Shown: piece by piece, positions 34,565-48,002 of the stretch
Layout: every line of letters starts with the position of its first letter
Position numbering within the stretch: position 1 is the stretch's first letter
DNA from: Rhyacophila brunnea
Taxonomy: Eukaryota; Arthropoda; Insecta; Trichoptera; Rhyacophilidae
DNA length: 64,000 bases
Assembly: GCA_022495005.1 (NCBI GenBank)
Contig: JAGYXB010000567.1
Location: forward strand, 1 to 64,000
Direction of reading: 5' to 3'
Position numbers and translations under genes: made by a program
Notes under the pieces: model-generated
The model's database searches: none
What the model was told of the DNA's origin: nothing
What the model saw: only the letters and a program-made list of their open reading frames with translations

Positions 34565-35583
34565 GGACACTTTAAAATGATCTGCAAATAAAACTAAACA
34601 ACTAAGACACTTGACAAAGACTCATATTAAAAGCTGTGTAAAGTGTTTTTAATACGAGTTGAGTTTTAAAAAAAATGGACAACGAATATGTTTATTATGT
34701 TAGGTATGAAAACAGTGATCCAGTGTTCCCACCAAGTTTCCTGAAATTTCAGTAAATCTAATGATATTCAATATTACATTAAATGCCACATGTTTGTTAT
34801 CAAAGATACCTCTAAGATTATAAGCATGATGAAGGCCAGATTGTATAATATTCTTCACAAAAGATAATACTAAACATGCATAATTTGAAACTGATGCATA
34901 TATTATACCCACTACAAAAAATCTTTTTAGAAACTATGTACTTAAATATTGAGTGATCCATGCGCCGGTTAGTAATTAAGGAATTGAATTGATACTTACC
35001 TTGATTTAATATACAAAAACCGATAGCCGACATTGTAACGCAATTTATGTAAAAACTACTAGTTAAAATCGTCGTAATTAAATAGGAAGCCCGTCGCTTA
35101 AATGAAAAAGTACTGTAGCACGAATCTAACGGAATTAATATAAAAAAAGGATTTCAAGTTATACACATTTATATTTTATAAAAATCGATGTCTTTTGAAA
35201 TACTTAAAATATTAAAACGATGAATTGGTCAAAAATTTACACAGTAAAAAAATTTATAATAAATATAATGTAATAATAACGTTATTCGTGATATAAATAT
35301 GTAACAAATTCACGTTTTTTTACAATTGTAAGTTTATCTTTGACTTAAAAAAAATCTTTTTAATGTTTTCAGGTAAGTACATATTTATTAATTAATAAAG
35401 TTGGAATTGTAAATTATCAAAAAAATGTCTCAAATTGCAAACTTCGTATTTTTCCGCTAGGTGCCTCTGCTAGTAGGTATAAGGGGTCCCTCTTAAATCC
35501 AACCCCTAATTTAAGAATTTAGTGTATAAAGCGAGTTGTTCGCGCGAGTTAAATAAATCTATATAAAAATGAGGCTCGAACAG
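34565..35583. other. Gene-free AT-rich stretch
   Basis: Frames of about 70 codons on the minus strand have no motif. The part near 34990-35095 resembles 27231-27340 (ttgatttaaaatacaaaacc), so a further unclassified repeat may be present. Confidence 0.3.
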
Positions 35584-35868
35584 GGAACTCAGAAATAATG
35601 GGAACTGAAATACACAACGGGTAAGGCGATAGCAGGTAACCGACTCGAGTAAGGAAGAACCCGGGTTAAACTTACACACGTGTTAAGAATACGTTTTACG
35701 TCGAATACTAAAAACTGCTCTCGGTTTATGCATTTACGCTCATTTAATGCTGGTGTATTACACACACTATTGCACGTGCATAATGCGTGCTTCATTTTCG
35801 TAGGACACTCACACATTCAAAAGCCTGCTTCACCATGCGGCGTATTGAATATTGCCTATCGGTATTCT
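35584..35868 (+). repeat. ggaactcagaaataatggga family, copy 2
   Basis: Aligns along its length with 7391-7674. The overlapping 77- and 75-codon frames are not conserved between copies, arguing against coding function. Confidence 0.6.
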
Positions 35869-36654
35869 ATTTATTATCTGTTCTGTGGGCTCGAACGTCG
35901 GCAACCCTGCTGAGTGCGTGTTGGTAAGTAGGTACATACTTTAGGCATGTCGAAAAAAGCTACCGTAGCTTGGGCAATCTCCCCTCAGCACGGTACTGTA
36001 CTCTTTGACGTTATAATAAATCTTCAAGCAAGAATTTAAGCATCTTAAACCCCCCTCCCCCAGTCTACAGGGAAGTGCGAGCGACGACCCTAAGTATGTG
36101 ATGCAGGGAAGGTAATAAACAGTTAAGTTCAAATAAAATTAATACGTGTTGAAATACCTATTTAAAATTAAGTTATCGATCGCAATTAAGGTGACGCATC
36201 AGTGAAACGCCAAATAATTTTCAACTGTACGCGCGACGAAATTTTGTACTCGCTTCGCATTCATTGAGAGAACGTCGAGTCAGACACACGTCACTTTGCT
36301 GCGTGATGGCGACGGGCCAATTAATTCTAAAATCGTGTAAAGATGACTAAAAACTTTACCCATTTACTTTTAAAAGCAAACATGTCAATGAATATATTAT
36401 TATTGATACTAATAGAATAATAAACAGAACATAAAATGGACGTATGTTGGATTTATATGAGAAATAATATTTCGTTTGTCAGGCGTCTTTTGCACCCGCG
36501 ACCCGCAATCCGCGCATCGCCTAGCAACGATCTTTTTAGACCGTGCCTCAACTAATGCATGGCCTTAAGTAAAGCTTATCTTAACTGTTTTCTAACATTC
36601 ATTAGATTTTTTTTCACAACAGAGAACGCTCAGCATCACTGGTCCTCATTAAGG
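35869..36654. other. Gene-free stretch
   Basis: Mixed composition near 36230-36330 and 36480-36560 with scattered CpG. No supportable gene. Confidence 0.3.
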
Positions 36655-37290
36655 CTTATTCAAATTCAAATTTTATTTATTTCTACATATAGTGAACATT
36701 ACAAATTATTAATTTAAGACGTTCACAATATGACATTTAAAAACAAAGAAATATTATTAAAACAGGATAATATAAAAATAAATAGATCGATAGGTACTTC
36801 TTAAGTTATTATTAAAAAGTAGAAAAGTGTAAATACAAAAAATAAATAGAAACAAGGAGTTACCTACACCGAATGAGCTAAGTACCTAGACCCTATATTA
36901 AGAATTTATAAAACAACGTCCACCTATACTTATCCTCACGTAGGTGGAATATAATATATTCATATTCAATATATCAACATCCGAAGCGATTTGGTTAAAC
37001 AGAGTTATTGCCCTCCCAATTGGCATCACCAATGGCATGTTAGTTCTGCTCCTTGGGAGAACAAACAACTGATGTTCCCGATTTCTAAGATGGTTATCAA
37101 GGACACACAAGTCAATACTACCAATAATGGCAGAGTTCTCATTTACACTACGTATAAGTCGAAAAAAATACGTGGCCAAATATTGATATCTTCCAGTATT
37201 TAAACTACAGTATGTAAGCATACCTAAGAGAAAGCCAGTTGGATAAAGCCACGGATTGTATCCATATAACCTCAAATAAAGGAGTCTCAA
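36655..37290 (-). pseudogene. 3' end of a jockey/CR1-like LINE
   Basis: The minus-strand frame 37290-36898 reads LRLYGYNPWLYPTGFLLGML, TYCSLNTGRY, DNHLRNREHQLFVLPRSRTN, PLVMPIGRAITLFNQIAS and SDVDILN. It matches the C-terminal part of the LINE at 49885-50990. A 3' UTR runs to about 36655 and ends in aataaataaaatttgaa on the minus strand. No polymerase core, so it is 5' truncated. Confidence 0.8.
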
Positions 37291-38344
37291 CTACTTCCAC
37301 CAACGCATTGCTGGAGTACAAGCAGTAGACATGCACATACATTCAGGTCTGATGTATGAGATTGAAGGTCTCGAAGATCCATCGGTCGGTGCGTCGCTGT
37401 AAACATAGGTACCTACATAAGAACCATGCACACTCGAGGTTGCTCCCGGGACACTCAACACAACGTTCGCTACACCAAGTAATATTATGTGCTTTCATTA
37501 TTAAAAATTAGACTATGAATAAAGCGATTGTCCAACATTATTTAATGGATGATTTTTATGATCAATTGTAGTGTATTTAATTTAGTACCCCAACTGAGAA
37601 AAAATGACGACGGTGGGTATGTCTCTTATATTATGTTAGTTAACACAGAAAAGCTTCATTTATCTGGATTTCCTTTTTTATCTATTGGATAAAATGTATA
37701 ATTAAAATGACGTGTAGGTATACGTCGAAATATAGTAAATCGAAAAACTTTAGAGTATGTATTGATTATCGATGTATTATTTATACTCTAGCAAGTAAAT
37801 GCGGAGTTATTAAGGTAAATAATTAAATACTTCACCAGCATTGAGAGAATTAAATATAAACGGTTAAACAGAAAAGATAGATATATGAAAATAGCTTAAC
37901 AACTGTCTCTAATGGGCCTTAATGATCAGACGAGATTGTTTGTACCTGTTTAGCAGAAGTTAATAGATACCTCGGCAGGTATCACCGGCTATTAGGGCAG
38001 CAGACACCGCGAGCAGGTAAACGGGTATTCACCGCCGTTAAAAATGACCAGGTATGTATATTGTTTTATTGCTCGCATCGGTTTTCGTAAGAAGATTCGT
38101 AGGACTAGATTTCCCATTGATACAAATTCAATGAATCCGAAGAAACGATAATTAGATCTATCAAATGCTTACCTATATATAATTTCATAATAATATATTA
38201 AAGGTACCGCATTAATTTACTGCTTATATTCAAACTATACGAAATTGCAATATGCCAACTTTCCAGAGGGCCGAACGGAGCTCGTGACACATTCACACAC
38301 GCATAACAGAGCTTTTAAGATGATCAACAATTCCGTATAGGTAT
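37291..38344. other. Gene-free stretch
   Basis: AT-rich, with a more balanced patch at 37910-38040 (ggcaggtatcaccggctatt). No frame or repeat was recognised. Confidence 0.3.
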
Positions 38345-38877
38345 CAGTGGCGAAGGGTGGAGGTAGGCTGTTAAAATCCGACATAAATAGTGCACATAAA
38401 ACCATGTTAATCATATGTATTTGTTTTTATTGAACCAATACTTACTAGAATTTACGGATGGTGTTGGTTAGTTTTTAAAAATCAATTAAACCCTGCCTAA
38501 ACTAAACCATAATAGTTTTGGTATATTTTGGGCGATACGACAAAATTGTGCAGACTTTTTCATTCATTCTATTTTGTTTTCGTTAGATTAAGAAAACATA
38601 TTACACATATTGTCGGTTCATTTTTTTTAAATTCATTAATCCCTGCCTAACCAAACTATATCCAAATTCATATATGATTAATTGCATCATTTTAGATGTT
38701 TTATAGATAGGCGAGTATTTTTTTATTATTATCTATTATGGCTTGGTTTTCGCAGGGTCTGTAAATAAATTGTAGTATAATAAATTTCAATGAAAACCAA
38801 TACCTAAGACTGACGAAGTTTAGTGTGCACCATTCATGGCGGATCTTAACAGCCTACCTCCACCTCTCACTCCACTG
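38345..38877. mobile_element. hAT element, cagtggcgaagggtggaggt family
   Basis: Same ends and inner blocks as 53222-53804, with small deletions. The right terminus is changed (ctcactccactg) and no 8-bp duplication is left, so this is an older or rearranged copy. Confidence 0.8.
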
Positions 38878-39834
38878 CGTCACACTTTAGATACAAGCAC
38901 AGTCACGCATACAAAAAACGTCATGAAACAATGGATGAATGTTATTGAAGAATTAAATGTAAGGATAAGTCCACACAATTATTATATATTTATAGTAAAC
39001 GTGTATCAACGTAAGTGGTTGGCTTTGACATAAGTTTATTTTTTTCATTGTATCGTATTCTCAAATCAATATACTCATTTTTATTAGCCAATTTAGTGTA
39101 ATAAACATAAACAAATAAAAAATTGGAAATACTAAACGGCATTCATTTTTATCATTTTAATTAATCGATTTCTGTAACTATTTAAACATATTTTTCGTAT
39201 GCATTCTACGGGTTTAAGAAGTAATAGATCCCACATACTTTGTGTAAAATTACTTATTCAATATATATATATATATGCATACTACCTACGTATTGTTTGT
39301 TAGATTTTGACCATAGTATGTGGGTTATACTAAATTATCGGTTTTTGGAAATATACGCCGCAATTCTACAACTAGGCCAAATCATTCGAAGCAAATGAAC
39401 AATTACTTATTAAAGTTTCGTGCATTTATTAATAAGATTATTATTTTCGTTTCGTTGCAGGCAGATTTTAATTATCGTCAGTAATGACAGCTGACACTCG
39501 ACTTGTGATAAACGATTCGCGAGCAAGAAGTCAAAAACACGTTTCCATTTGAAAAACCAATACACGGCGCATGCAAGCCGTGTATTCATTCCGAGTTAAT
39601 TATTAATCTCGATAGAACGTGTTAATTCTCATCTCATGTTCGTCGGGATATTATTAAATGTGTACCTCACATCCGCCGAGTTTCATTAATATTAAAGTGA
39701 TACCAATACGCTGTGCAGTTAAATGAAATACTACATAGGTTACAATAAGACAGTGAGCGCTTTTCTTACCAGATGTAACATTTCCCTGGTTGCTTACAAA
39801 AATCTCATTTGAATATAATACATACATAATATAG
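38878..39834. other. Gene-free AT-rich stretch
   Basis: A short (AT)n run lies near 39260. No gene or repeat recognised. Confidence 0.3.
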
Positions 39835-40377
39835 CAGTGTCGAAGGCTGGTAAGATTCGACATAAATTGTGCACACTAAACTTTGTCAGTCATACGTATT
39901 TGTTTTCATTGAAATAATACTACAACTTACAGATGGTGTTGGTTAGTTTTAAAAATTCAATGAAACCCTGCGAAACCAAGCCATAACAGATATGTAATAG
40001 TAAAAAAATACTCGTCTATCCGTAAAATATCTAAAATTAAATGATACATAACTTTGGCAGGGCTTAATGAATTTACAAAAAATAAACCAACAATATGTTC
40101 AATGAATTAAGTTGGATTATTAATACATTCTTAATCCAGCAAAAACAAATAAGTAAGTATAAATGAAAAAGTGTGCACAATTTTGTCGTATCGCCCAAAG
40201 TATACCAAAACAATAACAGTTTGGTTTAGGTAGGGTTTAATTGATTTTTTTAAAGTAACCAACACCATCTGTAAACTGTAATCTTAGTTCTATAAAAACA
40301 AATACCTATGACTAATAAAGTTTAATGTGCACTATTTATGGCGGATCTTCACAGCCTACCTCAAGCCTTCGCCAATG
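39835..40377. mobile_element. hAT element, cagtggcgaagggtggaggt family
   Basis: 543 bp, with ends cagtgtcgaaggctgg and the mirror ccttcgccaatg. The flanks are taatatag at 39827-39834 and 40378-40385, an exact 8-bp duplication. Terminal bases differ slightly from the other copies. Confidence 0.85.
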
Positions 40378-40643
40378 TAATATAGTACTATGTAGCGATA
40401 GCAAAACGAAAAGGGGTAAAAACAGAAATAGTCGCTGCGGAACAAGCAAGGCAATCGATCACCGTAAAGGTTTCCTTTTTCGGACTGGTATATGGATGAA
40501 ACTCCTACGAAGGAAGGTACCTATACTTATTACGTTTTAGGATTCCACGATGTGCTCAGTGATCTCAATCACACCACACTCGCAAAATAGGGCCTCTTTG
40601 AAGCCCCAGTTGTACATGATAAGACAATACTATATAAGAACAC
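40378..40643. other. Gene-free stretch
   Basis: Nothing recognised. Confidence 0.3.
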
Positions 40644-40911
40644 CTGTGGGTCTATTCACTCTATTCTATACTAAACTTATTGACCGCTAAAGTGATAAGA
40701 TATTGTGTATGCGTTGATCGTAATTGTTGCAATAAGCGCTACATTTTACCAGCGCCTCTCTTGCTGCTGTTAAAATGTAGAGCTTATTGCAACAATTACA
40801 ATCAGCGTATTGTAAATGTTACAATAAGTGCTAATACTTTGATACAAACCTACCCTAACTTTGATAATATCTATCACTTAAGCGGTCGATAAGTACAGAA
40901 TAGACCCACTG
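40644..40911. mobile_element. Fold-back MITE (gtgggtctattctat family), copy 3
   Basis: Ends ctgtgggtctatt and its mirror aatagacccactg. The arms share cgaccgctaaagtgata and the tgttgcaataagcgctacat inverted blocks with the other copies. No clear target duplication. Confidence 0.7.
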
Positions 40912-41912
40912 GAATGTCCGCACCGAATTTGGTTCAAACAGACAATCGTTATATTTGCGTGGAATCCTAAATTCAGTTCAGTGGATCCGCAATGATCGCA
41001 TTCGCTAACTTCAAAGTATCTTTTCAAAATTGTTATTTACAAAGATTTACGTAAAGGAGATGACTGTATTTGCATTTTTTCTTTAAAGGAAAACTTCGAT
41101 ACCTGGAAGAGCTAAAAAAGTATCTCATTTATGAGAGGAGCATTTTGGGTTTGCAAGCTAATCGCTATTTTTTTCTTTATAGATAAACACAACAGTGATG
41201 AATTTCCATATAAATTTAAACAAAAAATGGGAGAGCCTATGCCTTGCCTTATATACTTATGCTCCCAAATTCTGAAAAATGCAATTGGATTTTTTTGGAT
41301 TGAACCGCAGAATTACCACCGGAAGAGTTTAAAAAATCGACATTTTTTATAAGATAATAATTTTAGGTTTGGAATAACCATAAAAGTATAATATAAATGA
41401 CTAAAAAGACTCACATTTATTCTTGATTCTTGATATTCTTGACAATAGCTGAGATAAGTATTCCTTTATTTTTTAGGAAATCTAACATTTTTTACTGTCA
41501 AATGGCATTCTTTAGTCTGACAATAATTATTTTTATCGTCGAGTTTAGACAACACAATATGTTTAAAGTGCTCTCCAACAGAAGGGAAACTATATAACTA
41601 TGTATATTTAAATGTTGTAGATGTATAATGTATACATGTATCTATAATTTGCTACTAATACAGTAAATTCAAAACATCCAATGATTTAATCATGTATTAA
41701 ATCCTTGTTATACATATAATACATAAGCAAATCCTTTCTTATCGATCTGGATTGATTGTATTCGGCATAAAAGAAATTGCCAAACGGTGAAGCACCCCAT
41801 CCCCTTAGAAGGGTGGTGACAGTCTTTCGACAGAAAATACCTCTTTAGTCGTTATATCTAAGTATGTAATATTGTTTGGGAAATTGGAAAAGGAATTATA
41901 ATACAAAATATG
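40912..41912. other. Gene-free stretch
   Basis: The 73-codon frame at 41131-41352 shows no known domain. No other signal. Confidence 0.3.
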
Positions 41913-42098
41913 GGTACACGTCGGTTATAAGGAAGCGAGCGGCAAACACATTTTGAAAATAGCCGATATACTAGATTATTTGTTAGGCTGGGTGAGTTTA
42001 GGTTAGGCTAAGTAGGTTGTCATTCTTGAATTCATGAATTTGCCAAAATCAACAATTAGTGCGGTTCCCGCCTGGCTTCCCCATAACCGACGTGTACC
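41913..42098. mobile_element. MITE of the ggaagccagcggcaaac family
   Basis: 186 bp with ends ggtacacgtcggttat and its mirror ataaccgacgtgtacc. The flanks are aaaatatg (41905-41912) and caaatatg (42099-42106), an 8-bp duplication with one difference. Inner blocks are aaaatagccgatatact, attatttgttagg and cattcttgaattcatgaatt. Confidence 0.8.
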
Positions 42099-42508
42099 CA
42101 AATATGTACTATATCATGTGTGTGCTTAAAACATTGATTTTTATAAATAGTGCCGAAATTTTTCCCTTTCTCACGCAAGGGAATGAAGATAAAATTTGTA
42201 TCCTATAATTAGTATTAATATTTAATATAAAATGTCAACCATTTCTACATCAAATTAATACGCAAACATTGAAATGTGTGTATTATTTACGTTACATTAA
42301 AAAACGATAAACCCACCGTTACTATTGTACGTGTAAAGGTCGACGCTAGTTCGTAAATTTGTCGGTTCAGCGCAGTTTTAGTTGTCAATTCAGTTCGTAA
42401 ACTGCGATGTAGGTAGGTACCTACATCTATATACCCATTACATGTTATTTTCCCACTAAAAACGAATGTTATTTAAATAATAATTTTCTAAACCTATTAA
42501 TAATGGTT

Positions 42509-42671
42509 CTTGTCTGTAGTTCAGTGGAAGCCACCGGCAAACAATTTTTTAAAATAGCCGATATACTGAATTATCTGTTTTGTTAGGTTACTATTCTTGA
42601 ATTCTTAATTTTGCCGAAATCCGCTATAAAAATTGCCACTGTTCCCGCCTGGCTTCCAGTAAACAGGCTTG
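42509..42671. mobile_element. MITE of the ggaagccagcggcaaac family, diverged
   Basis: cagtggaagccaccggcaaa, tagccgatatactgaattat and cctggcttccagtaaacagg match 41913-42098 but the terminal bases differ. About 400 bp from that copy. Confidence 0.65.
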
Positions 42672-42948
42672 TAAGTACCGAAATATTAATTGAATCAATA
42701 TTAGAAGAGTGGTATGAAACATACTATACAATACGGTCATATCTAAATGCTCAGATGAAGTTAAGAAATGGGTACCTAAATTAATTAAGTACTTAGGTAC
42801 TTTCTTAGTTACAAAAAACGATACTTTGACATTTCGTAATTAGATTTTTTTTGGTATTTCAGTCTAAATAAACATTGTAGGAAGCTTTATCCATGAGCAT
42901 AAATAGTTTCGATAAATCTCAAGTGACCCTAGTCTCGATAGTCTAGCT

Positions 42949-43292
42949 CAATGATACTCAACCTTTTTTTCTTCGGGCCAAATACATAATATATTTGTAA
43001 AGTAACGCGGGCCGCATTACTACTGGTGTGACGAAAAAAAATCATGAAACCCCTCCTTTTTTACAAAACATTTTTGAGATTTTAAAAATTATGTGTGTTT
43101 TTTTTAATTAATCGTGTGCAATAGCAACACTCTTATACCAGATCTGATGTGGACCATAATGACAATCCTCTTCGGGTGTCACTATCTGTGCGTCAAAGTC
43201 GAAACGAATCTCAAGATATACGAAATTCCTGATAATAAATGTGTTTCGGGCCGCACATAAAATCTTAAAGGGCCGCAGGTTGAGTATCGCTG
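42949..43292. mobile_element. hAT-like MITE, 344 bp
   Basis: Ends caatgatactcaacc and its mirror ggttgagtatcgctg. Both ends carry a cgggcc(g) block. The flanks are gtctagct at 42941-42948 and 43293-43300, an exact 8-bp duplication. No frame. Confidence 0.85.
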
Positions 43293-43300
43293 GTCTAGCT

Positions 43301-43820
43301 CGATCAGACTATCGTGAAAGCCAACACTTGCACTGATGGCAAATTCCTCAATGTCAGTTTCAGTTGGCCTCTTCAGTTACACACCAGTTAAACTGAAACT
43401 GATACTGAACGAATAACTGAACTGATCGTTTAAAAATACCTTAAGGTGTACGCCAAAAACCACACACAAGTATGTACGTCTTGAAAATACAGCATGGTGT
43501 TTTCGTTGGTGAGACCTTTATACAGCATCCTAGATGACGGACATAGTAAAAAACATAATAATTATTGTTGAACAATTATTTAGCCATGCGATTTCTTCTG
43601 ATGGCCGAAGTGAGTATTGCTACGGTTGATATTGTATACTGTAGATACTTACATAAATTATATTGCATCGCTTCATCTCCCTCGACGCCCCTCCGACCAT
43701 GTCTTGCTTCGTGCCAAAACTATCCAACCTTACGGTAATGTGGTAAAGACGTAAACATTGGAAATAGTACGAGGTGCGGAAAGCGATGCAATGGGTTTGA
43801 TCCGCGTATAGGTTTGTAGG
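43301..43820. other. Gene-free stretch
   Basis: Chance minus-strand frames of 99 and 67 codons overlap at 43620-43923. They run into the hairpin at 43824-43948 and show no domain. Confidence 0.3.
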
Positions 43821-43823
43821 TAA

Positions 43824-43948
43824 AGCCGTATTTAGACCAAGCGACCCCCCACTCCAGCGAAATTGTCTTGCTTTTTGTTGAGCAAGCATAAGAATTTCGC
43901 TGGAGTGGGGTAAGAACAAACATTCGCTCGCTTGGTCTAAATGCGGCT
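43824..43948. mobile_element. Harbinger-like hairpin MITE, 125 bp
   Basis: The arms agccgtatttagaccaagcg and its mirror cgcttggtctaaatgcggct continue inward to cactccagcgaaatt/aatttcgctggagtg around a short centre. Flanked by TAA at 43821-43823 and 43949-43951. The TWA duplication fits PIF/Harbinger. Confidence 0.85.
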
Positions 43949-44248
43949 TAATGGTGTGAACAATCGCTGCGCACTAAAAGAAATTGCGTCCGCGCATGCC
44001 TATTCAAAATTACATGGTTCCACTACAATAGTATGTTATAGTTACTTGCATATTATGTACATTGTGGGAAATACTGTTTATTAATGTTTTGAACAACATT
44101 TTTTAAGCAACTAGGTATCAGGGCAAATGCATGAAACCATCACATGCACAATTCTTCGACTCATTTCTCTCATATATTATAGTATCATTGAAATTAATAA
44201 ATATATTAACAAAATTAAGAAAGAAAGTTAATGAAAGATTGTATGTTT

Positions 44249-44330
44249 GTGGGGGGGGGGTAAATTTAACGCACCGGGTGACGGCCCGTCACTGACGGGT
44301 TACGTTACACCAACCCTAGTTACGCCACTG
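44249..44330 (-). mobile_element. End of a hAT-like element with a G run
   Basis: On the minus strand it reads cagtggcgtaactagggttg, then a cgtaacccgtcagtgac block, and ends in a run of ten C. This is a common arthropod hAT end. The opposite end was not found. Confidence 0.55.
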
Positions 44331-44489
44331 CTCTAATGCGTTGATGATCCGCACACACAATAGGAAAATTAGGGAACGTTGATTATAAGTACTTTAAAGT
44401 GGGAATACAATGACATATATTAATGCAGTTTGTGATGTGTAGTGTAATGAGAATGAGTTTAAAATGTTATAAAAGTCGTTATTTTATAC

Positions 44490-45250
44490 CTTTTAGCTTG
44501 TGATATATCCAGCGGGCCTGTTCAAACAACCGGGAGAACAGAAAAATATCCAGAGCACGTGCACTGAAATCCTTTTGCCAATGGTTGTACAGCTCTCACA
44601 TACACACACTTCCATACACACCGTTAAAGCGCACACCGACACAACGGCGCCACACTATCGCACCAACACAACGGTAGACAAACACACAAAACGAACACCA
44701 CTACCACGACGAATCAATCACACTAAAAGATCACTAAGAATATTTGAATTATCAATGAAAATTTTAAACAAAAATCACACCGGACACGCACTGGGTATTT
44801 TCTTTTGGATATCGGATGGTTTTAGGCCCGGACACACTCATCCGTCCCGTCAAGATAGGCTGGTTACCATCAGAGGAACGAGCTTAACAGAAAACGTCGA
44901 TGGATATCACAAATTATCAATACAAAAAAATCCACACGGCTGTTTATACAAACCGCGGCTTTGTACTTGCACTATTTTGAAAATGGAACCCCGAAAACTA
45001 TGATGAAGGTATCCGTTTGTCACAATTTTCGGCACTAATTTGTCGTGTATTGTAAATGGTAACGATTCACACATCACACACACGTGATCCACTGCTCTGC
45101 GGGTATTCGCAGCGGTGTTTTTTCACGCGAATAATATTGTTAAATGATAATAATGACTTCTTTTTGTTTGTTGTAATGCGCGTTGCGCGCGACGCGGAAC
45201 ACGCGGCGTGCCAGCTTGCTGAGCGAGCGAGCCAGCGAAACTGACGAAAA
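44490..45250. other. CpG-rich block of unknown function
   Basis: Contains the longest open frame outside recognised elements (167 codons, 44500-45003, opening with GTG), rich in H, T and K with no known domain. A more GC- and CpG-rich stretch follows at 45100-45240 (gcgttgcgcgcgacgcgg, gagcgagcgagccagcg). The contrast with the AT-rich surroundings suggests a promoter or first exon, possibly on the minus strand, or an end of an unrecognised retroelement. No splice chain could be traced. Confidence 0.3.
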
Positions 45251-45339
45251 AATAAATATTGAGCGAAATGTTGCCAGCCCCTACATAAATAAAAAAATAT
45301 TTTTTTTAAATTATAAACCCGAATCCATATCCCTTTGTT

Positions 45340-45442
45340 AAGTGTGGATTTCAGGTTCGAAACCGGGGTCTGTCAAATTTACATTACGTTTTTCAATATG
45401 TGTTTTTGACTCAGAACATGGGTCTAATATGTTAACCAATAA
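45340..45442 (+). mobile_element. Decayed SINE copy
   Basis: caggttcgaaaccggggtct, ttacgtttttcaatatgtgt and gacatcagaac-like gactcagaacatgggtctaa match the first half of the SINE at 11615-11865. The 3' half is lost. Confidence 0.6.
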
Positions 45443-46629
45443 TTTGTTACGACAAAAACATTCACAATTAATACATTTAAAATGTATTATACAAATTTTA
45501 TGATCAAGTTTTTCCAATTACGTGGTGGATGAAAAACATAATTTATTACGCTAATGTATTAACAAACAGCATTGATTTCGTTGATTAATATAGTGGCTCT
45601 ACGTAAAATACCTATATTATAATATTAATTATTGCATTGATTTCCAATAGCACGAATTACAGTGAAGCACGACAAATACACCAAATAATTTATTTCGGTA
45701 TAGATATTAATAGACATTTTTATAATTTGTTTACAAACATATATATGTTGGTCAGGAATATGTATTAAACACAAACTTCTAGGAATTAAGTTCGCAGTAA
45801 TACTATAAATATAAAATAATATTTCATTAAAGGCTGCTGGATGTTGGCATCCTATTTTGTGACTTTTTATTATATTTTTTTATCTTATTTATAAATTCAA
45901 GATTATAAATACGTTTTCCAGCATTATAAGTATATGTATCATTGACTGTATTATTTTATAGTCACTTTAAGAACCACACTCGAAAGCTTTTTTTTCTCCT
46001 TACTTTTAATTTTATGATTCTTCTGACAACAGGCATCCAAGTTTACATGCTTACGTTATTACTGGTAGCAGATATTGGTTAGTCATCGAATGCTGTATTA
46101 AGAAACTCACTTGTGAAGTATGTTGTAGACACGAAGTAGAGTTCGAGAATAGTTGAAAAAGTTATGGAGATACGTCCATATAGCAATCTCTAAATGACAT
46201 TAGGGCCACTCCTAAATCCACTAGATGTTATAATATGTAATATAAATATACAACAATTTGTGTAGCGAAAGTACATACATTGATAATTAGAATAATATAT
46301 AAATTCATTAAATATATATTTGATTTATTATTATGTTTTCTATGGAACGTAACAAACCCGCATTCTGAGAAATATATAATAGGCAGTAAGTTCAATATTT
46401 ATATCGTTGTTCCACTGCAGACGAAGCATCCAGATCGATAGTCTGAAAGTATTATACCAGGTTTTTCACCGTATTTGCTTATTAATATCTATGATGGCAT
46501 CATGGCGTGTTGTAAAAGTTTTATCAATCAGTGAATACATCCAGGGTGATGATGATAATAATGACATAAATAGATAACACGATGTTTGAAAAATGTAAGT
46601 ACTTAATTGAAATTGATTGAATTTGAATT
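45443..46629. other. Gene-free AT-rich stretch
   Basis: No frame, repeat or signal recognised. Confidence 0.35.
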
Positions 46630-46915
46630 AATTAATTGAACTGCCTAATCCAAACCATAATAAATAATAGTCAGAAAATACTCGTCAATCTATAAATTAT
46701 CTGAAATTATGCAATTAAATCATACATAACTTTAAATACTTTATAGATAAAATAAAATTTTTTCTAATTATAGTTTGGTTAGGCAGGGCTTAATGAATTT
46801 TAAAAAAATAACTAATAAAATGTGTAATACGTAAGTATTCTTAATCCAACGAAAACAAATAAGTATGAATGAAAAAGTGTGCACAATTTTGTCATATCGC
46901 CCAAAGTATACGACT
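46630..46915. mobile_element. Internal fragment of the cagtggcgaagggtggaggt hAT family
   Basis: aaccataataaataatagtc, ttaaatcatacataactttaa and gtgtgcacaattttgtc then atcgcccaaagtata match the middle of 53222-53804. Both termini are missing. Confidence 0.7.
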
Positions 46916-47649
46916 GGATTCATAATAATATTATATTACATTATAATTAATATTAATTAATATTAAAGTATGTTGGCAACACTGAATTTCTATGGTACGT
47001 AGAAGCCACGCGGAGCGGCCATCGCGATAGAGCAAGCAGGCGGCAGACGCTCTCTTCCCGCAACTAAACGACGCAAACGACAACACCCGTCAACGGAAAG
47101 TAGCATTTATTTCATTTCAATTTTAAAACGATGCCCTCTGCTTTGTCGGCATTAGTTCGGTTTTTTAACTGCATGTGACGCTTAGCTTCATGTTATTTAT
47201 TACAGTATCTATCCTAAACGAAATGTATGAATCTTTCATTCTGACGAGAACAAAAATTATCTGCTTTTAATGATTTTATGATAGTGGAAAAATAAACTGT
47301 AACAATAATTATTGGTAATAAATCCTTCCCAATAACAATAGAAAAATCATTCCGCTCCATTACGGTAAATTGCCAATACATTCCTACCTACATATTTAAA
47401 TTTCATAATGAAACTGAAAATATTTATTCTATGATAATAGTTGTATTTAATCTATGATGATAATGAATGAATAATATTATTTTTTATTCGATACCGATAA
47501 AGCACAAGATTTAACCGCGTTTACGCGCTCTTCAAATCCGTGCATGCAAGGCAGACCATATAAAATGAGCGTGTATACACGCTGTACTTTCACTCCCTAC
47601 ACTGCCAACACTCTACAGTACGGTCGCCTGTTTTCAATAAATAATTATA
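46916..47649. other. Gene-free stretch
   Basis: A CpG-bearing patch at 46990-47100 (cacgcggagcggccatcg) and another at 47520-47640 break the AT-rich background. No coding feature. Confidence 0.3.
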
Positions 47650-47906
47650 TCGTCACTTTTCTGGCACAAAACACTAATTCGAAAAAATGACATATTGAGT
47701 TAGTTATACCAAAATGTTCCTTATTTCAAACTTTATCGTCTGGAAACCTTCTTAATAAATAAACAGTCTTTATTTTGAAGTCATCCTTTTTACGATTACT
47801 TAATAAACTCACATGATAGACCATTCCAAACATTTTAACAACTTCAAAGTCAAATTACTCAAAACAAGTATTCTCCAATTAGTGTGTTTTGCCAGAACAG
47901 AGACGA
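47650..47906. mobile_element. TA-flanked MITE, copy 2
   Basis: Ends tcgtcacttttctggcac and its mirror gccagaacagagacga, flanked by TA on both sides. Matches 21984-22237 in inverted orientation over its whole length. Confidence 0.75.
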
Positions 47907-48002
47907 TATTATTGTACGCAATATACATACAGCCATCTCTTGTAATCATGGTGACAATCTTAATCGAATTAAACACGAACGAATCGAACAATTATACATA
48001 TA

